A stretch of 64,000 nt of DNA, taken from assembly GCF_000230695.2 (NCBI RefSeq), contig NC_020541.1, forward strand, positions 1,302,001-1,366,000. Direction: 5' to 3'. Position 1 is the stretch's first letter. Every line of letters starts with the position of its first letter. Positions 1-6,252 of this stretch are shown here, piece by piece. Origin of the DNA: Rhodanobacter denitrificans (GTDB lineage: Bacteria > Pseudomonadota > Gammaproteobacteria > Xanthomonadales > Rhodanobacteraceae). Under the pieces are notes generated by a model, which saw only the letters and a program-made list of their open reading frames with translations, searched no databases and was not told where the DNA came from. The position numbers and the translations under genes were made by a program.

Positions 1-741
1 CCGTACACGGTGTCGGACGAGAGCTTCGAGCGCATCCGCGTGCTGTCCGACCAGCTCGACATCCCGGTGCATCTGCATACGCACGAGACCGCGCACGAGG
101 TCGAGGACGAGAAGGCCAAGAGTGGCCTGCGTCCGTTCCAGCGCCTGCAGAAACTGGGCCTGGTCAACGACCGCCTGATCGCGGTGCACATGACCCAGCT
201 GACCGACGGCGAGATCGCCGCCTGCGCTGCCGCCGGCGTGTCGGTGGTGCACTGCCCGGAGTCCAACCTCAAGCTCGCTTCCGGCTTCTGTCCGGCCGAA
301 AAGCTGCGCGCGGCCGGCGTCAACGTGGCGCTCGGCACCGACGGCTGCGCCTCCAACAACGACCTGGACATGTTCGGCGAGATGCGCACTGCCGCGCTGC
401 TGGCCAAGGCGGTGGCCGGCGACGCTGCCGCGTTCGATGCGGCGTTCGCGCTGCGCGCGGCCACGCTCAACGGCGCCAGGGCGGTCGGACTGGAGGCGAA
501 GATCGGCTCGATCGAAGTCGGCAAGCAGGCCGACTTCGCCGCCGTGCGATTGAGCGACCTGGAAACCCAGCCGCTGTTCCACGTCGTCTCGCAGCTGGTC
601 TACGCCACCGGCCGCCACCAGGTCAGCGACGTGTGGATCGCCGGCAAGCGCAAGCTGGCCGCGCGCGAACTGACCGGCATGGACACCGCCGCGATCCTGG
701 AGCGCACGCGCGCCTGGCGCGAACGCATTGCCTCGGCCTGA
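1..741 (+). CDS. mtaD: 5-methylthioadenosine/S-adenosylhomocysteine deaminase, C-terminal part
   Basis: The reading frame is open from the first base, so the start lies upstream; 246 C-terminal residues are visible. It is an amidohydrolase-superfamily deaminase of the MtaD/TRZ-ATZ type, which removes the adenine amino group from methylthioadenosine or S-adenosylhomocysteine in purine and methionine salvage. Metal and active-site blocks seen in order are HLHTHETAHE, AVHMTQL and GTDGCASNNDLDMFGEMR (catalytic Asp in GTD). It is followed closely by a YciI gene and then ubiG; the mtaD-ubiG-mupP order is a known conserved neighbourhood in Pseudomonas and relatives. A related chlorohydrolase or guanine-type deaminase cannot be excluded without the N-terminus. 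Confidence 0.85.
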   Translation, partial: PYTVSDESFERIRVLSDQLDIPVHLHTHETAHEVEDEKAKSGLRPFQRLQKLGLVNDRLIAVHMTQLTDGEIAACAAAGVSVVHCPESNLKLASGFCPAEKLRAAGVNVALGTDGCASNNDLDMFGEMRTAALLAKAVAGDAAAFDAAFALRAATLNGARAVGLEAKIGSIEVGKQADFAAVRLSDLETQPLFHVVSQLVYATGRHQVSDVWIAGKRKLAARELTGMDTAAILERTRAWRERIASA

Positions 742-755
742 ACCGGAGTCTTTCG

Positions 756-1010
756 ATGAACCGTTACCTGGTCCTGCTGATCCGCCGGCCGCACCTCGAC
801 CCGGCGGTGGTGCCGCTGCACCTGGCGTTCCTGCAGGGCTTGCATGCAGAAGGCCGGGTGGAACTGTCCGGCGGCTTCAGCGACAAGTCCGGCGGCGCCT
901 ACCTGCTGCACGCGGCCGACCTCGCCGAGGCGACCGCGATCGTGCACGACGATCCCGCCCACGTCAGCGGCGGCTGGGACATCACGGTGTACGAGTGGCA
1001 GGTGGTTTGA
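756..1010 (+). CDS. YciI family protein
   Basis: This small 84-residue cytoplasmic protein starts MNRYLVLLIRRP, 14 bases after the mtaD stop, with GGAG about 10 bases upstream of the ATG. Length, the beta-strand start and the central segment GGFSDKSGGAYLL fit the YciI/YCII ferredoxin-like fold. The biochemical role of the family is poorly defined; some members are fused to dehalogenases or oxygenases. It is inserted between mtaD and ubiG and is probably co-transcribed with mtaD. No specific substrate can be inferred. Confidence 0.75.
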   Translation: MNRYLVLLIRRPHLDPAVVPLHLAFLQGLHAEGRVELSGGFSDKSGGAYLLHAADLAEATAIVHDDPAHVSGGWDITVYEWQVV

Positions 1011-1021
1011 TCTTTGCGCTC

Positions 1022-1077
1022 CTCCATGGGTGCGAAAATCAGGAAGCGGCCATCCATGGCCGCACTTTCCAATAAAC
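1022..1077. repeat. interspersed double-hairpin element (copy 1)
   Basis: In the gap between the YciI gene and ubiG, 1046-1053 and 1056-1063 form a perfect 8-base inverted repeat (GCGGCCAT / ATGGCCGC). Reading the minus strand, the hairpin is followed by a second, weaker one around 1022-1037. The same order of parts recurs at 16278-16333 (direct orientation), and its hairpins match those in the tandem array at 11595-11846. On the minus strand the loop of the first hairpin reads ATGGAT. Confidence 0.7.
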
Positions 1078-1102
1078 TCACAGGTTCACCGTGGACTCGA
1101 AC

Positions 1103-1807
1103 ATGACCGCCGCCAACGTCAACCCCGACGAGATCGCCCGCTTCGACAGCCTGGCGGCACGCTGGTGGGATCCCGACGGCGAGTCGCGCCCACTGCACGA
1201 CCTCAACCCGGTGCGCGCCGCCTATGTCGCTGCCCGCGTCGACCTGCGCAGGGCGAACGTGGCCGACGTCGGTTGCGGCGGCGGCCTGCTCAGCGAGGCG
1301 CTGGCGCGCGCTGGCGCGAAGGTCACCGGCATCGACCTGGGCGAGAAGGTGATCGATGTCGCGAAGCTGCACCTGCATGAGTCCGGGCTCGATGTCGACT
1401 ACCGCGTGCAGTCCTCGGCCGAGTTGGCCGCGGCCGAGCCGGCAGGTTTCGACGCGGTGTGTTGCATGGAGCTGATCGAGCATGTGCCCGACCCGGCGGC
1501 GCTGGTGAACGACCTGGCCGCGCTGCTGAAGCCGGGCGGGCGGCTGTTCATGTCCACCCTCAACCGCACGCCGGCCGCGTTCGGCGCGGCGATCGTGGGT
1601 GCGGAATACGTGATGCGCCTGCTGCCGCGCGGCACCCATCACTACGCGCAGTTCCTCAAGCCGTCCGAGCTGGGCCGCCTGCTGCGCCACGCCGGGCTGG
1701 AGCTGGAGGACGTCTCCGGGCTGGCCTACAACCCGCTCAACCGCAAGGCCCGGTTGAGTTCGACCACCGCGGTCAACTACGTGCTCAGCGCACGCAAACC
1801 GGCATGA
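1103..1807 (+). CDS. ubiG: ubiquinone biosynthesis O-methyltransferase UbiG
   Basis: This SAM-dependent methyltransferase carries out both O-methylations of ubiquinone biosynthesis. Class I motifs are clear: ADVGCGGGLLSEALA (SAM loop), VTGIDLGE, MELIEHVPDP and LKPGGRLFMSTLNRT, with the UbiG-typical N-terminal FDSLAARWWDPDGE and the end AVNYVLSARK. The ATG at 1103 has TGGA eight bases upstream; an in-frame GTG at 1091 would add four residues and cannot be excluded. The product is 234 residues, usual for the family. It overlaps the next gene by ATGA, which suggests translational coupling. Confidence 0.93.
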   Translation: MTAANVNPDEIARFDSLAARWWDPDGESRPLHDLNPVRAAYVAARVDLRRANVADVGCGGGLLSEALARAGAKVTGIDLGEKVIDVAKLHLHESGLDVDYRVQSSAELAAAEPAGFDAVCCMELIEHVPDPAALVNDLAALLKPGGRLFMSTLNRTPAAFGAAIVGAEYVMRLLPRGTHHYAQFLKPSELGRLLRHAGLELEDVSGLAYNPLNRKARLSSTTAVNYVLSARKPA

Positions 1808-2484
1808 AGCCCTTGCCCGGAAACATCCAGGGCGTGCTGTTCGACCTCGACGGCACCTTGCTCGACAGCGCGCCCGACCTGTACGCCGCCTTGCAGGTGC
1901 AGTGCGCGGAAGAGGGCGTGCCGCCACCGCCGTATGCGCCGGTGCGCGAGGTGGTTTCGCGCGGTGCGCGTGCGGTGCTGCGCTGCGCGTTCGCCGATCG
2001 CGGCGAAGACGGGCTGGTCGCGCTGGTGCCACGCTACCTGCAGTTGTACCAGGACGTCATGGTGCGGCAGACGCGTGCGTTCGAGGGTATCGACGAGCTG
2101 CTGGCGCGGATCGAGGCACACGGCCTGCGCTGGGGCATCGTCACCAACAAGGCGGGCTTCCTCGCCGATGAGCTGGTGGTGCGCATTGGCTGGGCCGGGC
2201 GCGTCGACGCGGTGGTGTGCGGCGACACCCTGGCCGTGAAGAAACCCGATCCGGCGCCGGTGCTGCTGGCTTGTGAACGCGCCGGCGTAGCGCCTGCGCA
2301 AAGCCTGTTCGTCGGCGACGATCGCCGCGACGTGCAGGCCGGCGCGGCCGCCGGCCTGTACACGGTGGCGGTGAGCTGGGGCTACCTCGATGGCGGCGAT
2401 CCGCACACGTGGGGAGCCGACGCCGTGCTGGACCATCCGGCCGAGCTGGCCGAACTGCTGAAATTGCAACCGGTGTCGGCATGA
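1804..2484 (+). CDS. mupP: HAD phosphatase, MupP/Gph type
   Basis: This 226-residue haloacid dehalogenase-superfamily phosphatase has VLFDLDGTLLDS (nucleophile D14 and acid D16), TNK (motif II), AVKKPDP (motif III Lys) and FVGDDRRDVQA (motif IV). It resembles phosphoglycolate phosphatase Gph. Its place directly behind ubiG and mtaD is that of Pseudomonas MupP, which dephosphorylates N-acetylmuramate 6-phosphate in peptidoglycan recycling. The gene starts on an ATGA overlap with ubiG and ends on an ATGA overlap with the next gene. Gph versus MupP cannot be settled by sequence reading; MupP is preferred on context. Confidence 0.75.
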   Translation: MKPLPGNIQGVLFDLDGTLLDSAPDLYAALQVQCAEEGVPPPPYAPVREVVSRGARAVLRCAFADRGEDGLVALVPRYLQLYQDVMVRQTRAFEGIDELLARIEAHGLRWGIVTNKAGFLADELVVRIGWAGRVDAVVCGDTLAVKKPDPAPVLLACERAGVAPAQSLFVGDDRRDVQAGAAAGLYTVAVSWGYLDGGDPHTWGADAVLDHPAELAELLKLQPVSA

Positions 2485-3335
2485 TCGAATTGGTCGAACA
2501 GAACGCGGTGCTGCAGGGCTTCATCGACAAGTGGCTGGCGGTGCAGCCGCGCCAGCGCGTGGCGCTGGCCTTCGTCGACGGCCGGCGCTACCCCGGCCAC
2601 ATCGCGCTGGCCGCGCTGGAACAGGAACTGCTCGGCGCCGCCTACGGCATTCGCGAGCCGCAGGTGGCCACCGCCAAGCTCAACTGGTGGGCCGAGGAGC
2701 TGGCCGGCGCGCCGGCCAGCGGCGGACGCCATCCGCTGAGCCAGGTGCTGTTCGACGACGAGCGCGCGCATGCCATCGCCAGCGAGCTGTGGCTGGCGCC
2801 GGTACTGGCCGCGATGGCGCAACTGGAGCAGGGCACCGCCGCCGACTTCCCCGCGCAGGTCGAGGCGGCGTTGCCGCTGCACGGTGCGCTGGCCGTACTG
2901 GAAACCGCCTGGTGGTATGGCGCCGAGGCGTCGCCGGCGCGGGCATCGCGGGTGGCCGTGCTGAACCATTTGCTGCATGCGCTGTTGCGCTTGCCGCAGG
3001 ATGTCGAGCGCGACCGCCTGCCGCTGCCGATGGCGCGGCTGGCACGGCATGGCCTGAGTCGCGTGCAGTTGCGCAGCCACGGCGCGGCGCGGCAGCAGGC
3101 GATCAAGGCGCAACTGGACGACCTGCTGGCCAGCTGGCAGGAGTCGGCCACGCTGGCCGGGCCGCTCAGCGTGTTTCGCGCGCTGGAATCGCGTCACGCC
3201 TGCGGCCTGGCGCGACGCGCGGCGCGCGCCGGCGACGCGCTGGCGGTGCTGCAGGCCGGCCAGTCGCGTACCGCGCTGACCACCGCGCTGCAGGCCTGGC
3301 AGGCCGCACGTGCATGGCGCCGCTACGTGGCGTAA
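2481..3335 (+). CDS. squalene/phytoene synthase-like protein, divergent
   Basis: The 284-residue helical protein shows the family block KLNWWAEELAG...HPLSQVL (residues 66-90) and a later DVERDRLPLP (D174 to D178), which matches the second Asp-rich motif of trans-isoprenyl head-to-head synthases. The first Asp-rich motif expected near residues 30-50 is absent; that stretch reads FVDGRRYPGHIALA. This is the pattern of NDUFAF6-like members rather than true squalene synthases, so an enzymatic role is doubtful. It is translationally coupled to the upstream phosphatase by ATGA. Confidence 0.65.
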   Translation: MIELVEQNAVLQGFIDKWLAVQPRQRVALAFVDGRRYPGHIALAALEQELLGAAYGIREPQVATAKLNWWAEELAGAPASGGRHPLSQVLFDDERAHAIASELWLAPVLAAMAQLEQGTAADFPAQVEAALPLHGALAVLETAWWYGAEASPARASRVAVLNHLLHALLRLPQDVERDRLPLPMARLARHGLSRVQLRSHGAARQQAIKAQLDDLLASWQESATLAGPLSVFRALESRHACGLARRAARAGDALAVLQAGQSRTALTTALQAWQAARAWRRYVA

Positions 3336-3444
3336 AACGGCCACGGACGCAGTGTTTCCGCCACGCCACTATTGCGTGGCCGCCCGCCTGCCCCAAGATT
3401 GTCTGCTTCACGGCGACCGCTCGCCGATGCCAGGATTCCCCGCC

Positions 3445-4392
3445 ATGCCGAACCAGGAAAACACCGCCCGCCTGTTGCCCGATGTCGCCGTGCACGCGCA
3501 GCCACATCTTGCCGGTGCGCTGGACTGGGTCGGCATGGCCGACATCCAGGTGCCGGTGTTGTTCGACGCCGGCGATGGCCAGGCGCAGCGTTCCAGTGCC
3601 CGGGTCGGCGCCTTCGTCAATCTGAACCGGCCGGACAAGCGCGGCATCCACATGTCGCGGCTGTACCTGCAGGTCGAGCAGGCGCTGAGCACGCAGACGT
3701 TGAATGCGTCGATGCTGCATGCGCTGCTGCGCGGGTTCCTCGAATCGCACAAGGATCTGTCCGACCGCGCCTGCCTCAGCATCCGTTTCGAGTACCTGGT
3801 GCGCCGCCCCGCGCTGAAAAGCGCCAACAGCGGCTGGCGCGCGTACCCGGTGTGCATCGAGGCCAGCCTCACCGGTGACGAGTTCCTGCTCGAGTTCGGC
3901 ACCGAGGTGGTCTATTCCTCCACTTGCCCGGCCTCCGCCGCGTTGTCGCGCCAGCTGATCCAGGACCAGTTCGCCAGCGACTTCGATGCCGGCAAGCCGC
4001 TCGACCATGCCGCGGTGCTGGCCTGGCTCGGCAGCGAGAAGGGCATCGTCGCCACGCCGCATGCCCAGCGCAGCGTGGCGCGGCTGCGCATCCGCCCGGT
4101 GATCGGCGCGGGCTTCAACCTGATCGGCCTGATCGACCGCGTCGAGCGCGCGCTCGGCACACCGGTGCAGACGGCAGTGAAACGTGAGGACGAGCAGGCC
4201 TTCGCGCTGGCCAACGGCGGTAACCTGATGTTCTGCGAAGACGCCGCCCGGCGCATCCAGAAGGCACTGGATGCCGATGCCGTGCTGGGCGATTTCCACA
4301 TCCGCGTCGAGCACCAGGAAAGCCTGCACCCGCATGACGCCGTGGCCTACGCAAGCAAGGGTGTGGAAGGCGGCTACGGCTCCACGCCGTGA
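3445..4392 (+). CDS. folE2: GTP cyclohydrolase FolE2 (type IB)
   Basis: This enzyme converts GTP to 7,8-dihydroneopterin triphosphate for tetrahydrofolate and queuosine precursors and is the metal-flexible alternative to FolE. FolE2 hallmarks are GMADIQVPVL, NLNRPDKRGIHMSRLY and VVYSSTCPASAALSRQ with the conserved metal-ligand Cys161. The length of 315 residues is usual. AGGA lies nine bases before the ATG at 3445; an in-frame ATG at 3427 would add MPGFPA. Some bacteria place folE2 under zinc (Zur) control, but no zinc operator was recognised here. Confidence 0.93.
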   Translation: MPNQENTARLLPDVAVHAQPHLAGALDWVGMADIQVPVLFDAGDGQAQRSSARVGAFVNLNRPDKRGIHMSRLYLQVEQALSTQTLNASMLHALLRGFLESHKDLSDRACLSIRFEYLVRRPALKSANSGWRAYPVCIEASLTGDEFLLEFGTEVVYSSTCPASAALSRQLIQDQFASDFDAGKPLDHAAVLAWLGSEKGIVATPHAQRSVARLRIRPVIGAGFNLIGLIDRVERALGTPVQTAVKREDEQAFALANGGNLMFCEDAARRIQKALDADAVLGDFHIRVEHQESLHPHDAVAYASKGVEGGYGSTP

Positions 4393-4508
4393 CGATTGCT
4401 GCCGCTTGCGCCGGCCCGGCATCGGCGGCCATCCCGAGGTAACCGTGCTTCACGCGAGACAGCGTGGGGACGGCGGCCTTGTGGCGACGAGTCCGCATTC
4501 CAGAACGC

Positions 4509-4781
4509 TCAGTGCGCCTCGGGAGAATGTCCCCGGTGGCGGCAGCGGGAAAAATGGAAGCGCTCGGGCACCGGGTCCTCGCCGCCCTCGCACAGCGGCT
4601 GGCAGCGCAGCAGGCGCCAGCCAGCCAGCAGGCTGCCGCGCCATGGGCCGAAGCGGGTGACCGCAATGCGTGCATAATCGGAGCAGCTGGGGTGGAAGCG
4701 GCAGTGCGGACCCAGCAGGGGACTGAGCCAGCGCTTGTACAAACGCAGCATCCACAGTATCAATCGGGTCAGGACGTTCAC
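4509..4781 (-). CDS. yidD: membrane protein insertion efficiency factor YidD
   Basis: This 90-residue protein starts at GTG, with the family signature YKRWLSPLLGPHCRFHPSCS and the Cys-rich CRFHPSCSDYA segment followed by GWRLLRCQPLCEGGEDPVP. YidD is a small amphipathic inner-membrane-associated protein that assists YidC-dependent membrane insertion. It usually sits between rnpA and yidC near the replication origin; here it stands alone, convergent with folE2 and divergent from dksA. The tail after the PVPERF block is His/Arg-rich and not conserved in the family as far as known. Confidence 0.88.
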   Translation of the reverse strand: MNVLTRLILWMLRLYKRWLSPLLGPHCRFHPSCSDYARIAVTRFGPWRGSLLAGWRLLRCQPLCEGGEDPVPERFHFSRCRHRGHSPEAH

Positions 4782-4833
4782 GGTGCCGAAGCGGCCAGCG
4801 GCGGGTAGTGGTACAAGTATTCCAGATGCGAGC

Positions 4834-4862
4834 TTGCTGGTGTAGGACACATGGGCTATAAC
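4834..4862 (+). promoter_or_regulatory. dksA promoter, sigma-70 type
   Basis: TTGCTG (4834-4839) and TATAAC (4857-4862) are separated by 17 bases. Transcription would begin near 4869, leaving a leader of about 28 bases to the dksA ATG. The ribosome site GAAGGG lies just before the start. Confidence 0.7.
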
Positions 4863-4896
4863 ACCCGGCCGCCACGGCCAAAAACGGTGAAGGGAT

Positions 4897-6141
4897 ATGG
4901 CGAAAACGACGCGTAGTTCGACCGCCGCCAAGGCGCAGAAGGGCAAGACTTCGACAGCGGCCAGGACCGCCGGCGCGGCCAGGGCGGCGGCGAGCAAGGG
5001 GCGAACCGTGAAGAGCGCCGGCAAGGCAGCCGCGAAGACCGTTCGCGGCGCGAACGGCAAGGCGGCGCCGAAGAAGGCCGCCACCCGGCCGGCCGCTGCG
5101 AAGAAAACGCTCGCCAAGCCCGTGGCCGGGAAGGCCGTTGCCAAGTCATCCGCGAAGAAACCCGCCGCGAAGAAACCAGCCGTGAAGAAACCAGCCGCGA
5201 AGAAGGCGGCCGTGAAGAAAGCCGCGGTCAAGAAGGTGGTGGCGAAAAAAGTCGTAGCGAAGAAACCGGTCGCGACGAAACCGGTAGCGAAAAAGGCACC
5301 CGCGAAAAAGGCGGTCACTCGGAACACCCGCCCGGCGAGTGGCGCCGCTGCGAAAACGGCAGCGAAGCCGGCGACGCGGGTGGTCGCCGGCAAGGCGCCG
5401 CCGGCCAAGACCGTGGCGAAACAGGTCGCCAAGCCGGAAACCAGGCCGGCTGCAAAACCCGTCGCAAAACCTGCTGCAAAACCTGTCGTCAAGCCGGTAC
5501 TGGCGGCTGTCAAAAGCGTATCCCCGGCACCCGCCAGCACCCTGTTCAAGGGCAAGGTGGCGAGTGCAACCGCCATGGTGACACCGCGTGCAGCCCCGGC
5601 CGCCGCGGGCCATGCCTCTTCCCCCAAAAGCCCGAAAAACTCGTCGTCCTCAATGAATAAATCCGCTGCAAAGAAACTCGACAACGGCATCACCCGCGAA
5701 GACGGGCGATACGCGCTGCCGTCCACCAGCAACATCACGTTGCCCAAGGGTTACCACCCCTCGCCGAGCGAGGAGTACATGAACCCGATGCATCTGGCCT
5801 ACTTCCGCAACAAGCTGCGCGACTGGCGCGACCAGCTGGTGGAAGAGTCGCGCCAGACCATGGACAATCTGCGTGAGGAGGTGCGCGACGTCGGCGACGA
5901 AGCCGAGCGTGCCACCCGCGAGACCGAGAATTCGCTGGAGCTGCGTACCCGCGACCGCTACCGCAAGCTGATCTCGAAGATCGACAAGGCGCTGCGCCGG
6001 ATCGAGGAAGGCAGCTACGGCTTCTGCGAGGAGACCGACGAGGAAATCGGCATCGACCGCCTCGACGCCCGCCCGATCGCCACGCTGTCGCTGGACGCGC
6101 AGGAGCGTCGCGAGCACCTGCAAAAACAGATGGGCGACTGA
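4897..6141 (+). CDS. dksA: DksA-family RNA polymerase-binding factor with long Lys/Ala/Pro-rich N-terminal extension
   Basis: The 414-residue protein has two parts. Residues 1 to about 250 are a histone H1-like low-complexity region made of AAKKP/VAKKP repeats. Residues 253-414 are a DksA core with the coiled-coil segment around YFRNKLRDWRDQLVEES and the C-terminal zinc-finger region GFCEETDEEIGIDRL followed by ATLSLDAQERREHL. Only one of the four canonical zinc Cys remains (C377), as in zinc-independent DksA forms. DksA binds the polymerase secondary channel and works with ppGpp. An internal ATG at 5653 would give the core alone but has no good ribosome site. Confidence 0.9.
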   Translation: MAKTTRSSTAAKAQKGKTSTAARTAGAARAAASKGRTVKSAGKAAAKTVRGANGKAAPKKAATRPAAAKKTLAKPVAGKAVAKSSAKKPAAKKPAVKKPAAKKAAVKKAAVKKVVAKKVVAKKPVATKPVAKKAPAKKAVTRNTRPASGAAAKTAAKPATRVVAGKAPPAKTVAKQVAKPETRPAAKPVAKPAAKPVVKPVLAAVKSVSPAPASTLFKGKVASATAMVTPRAAPAAAGHASSPKSPKNSSSSMNKSAAKKLDNGITREDGRYALPSTSNITLPKGYHPSPSEEYMNPMHLAYFRNKLRDWRDQLVEESRQTMDNLREEVRDVGDEAERATRETENSLELRTRDRYRKLISKIDKALRRIEEGSYGFCEETDEEIGIDRLDARPIATLSLDAQERREHLQKQMGD

Positions 6142-6197
6142 TCACCGCGCCGTCCCTGCGGCCGGGGATGGCGTCGTTGTCCGCATCCACGATCAGC

Positions 6198-6230
6198 AAA
6201 ACCCCCGAGCCTCGTGGCTCGGGGGTTTTG
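6198..6230. terminator. bidirectional intrinsic terminator between dksA and the TonB receptor
   Basis: A perfect 14-base inverted repeat (AAAACCCCCGAGCC at 6198-6211, its complement at 6216-6229) surrounds a TCGT loop and is followed by a T-run. It serves dksA on the plus strand and the receptor gene on the minus strand. Confidence 0.92.
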
Positions 6231-6252
6231 TTTTTCCCGGGCGGGCTCGACG

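Noticed and set aside
4897..5652. Treating the Lys/Ala-rich N-terminal region of DksA as a separate histone H1-like gene.
   Set aside because: No stop codon or start signal separates it from the DksA core; promoter and ribosome site belong to 4897.
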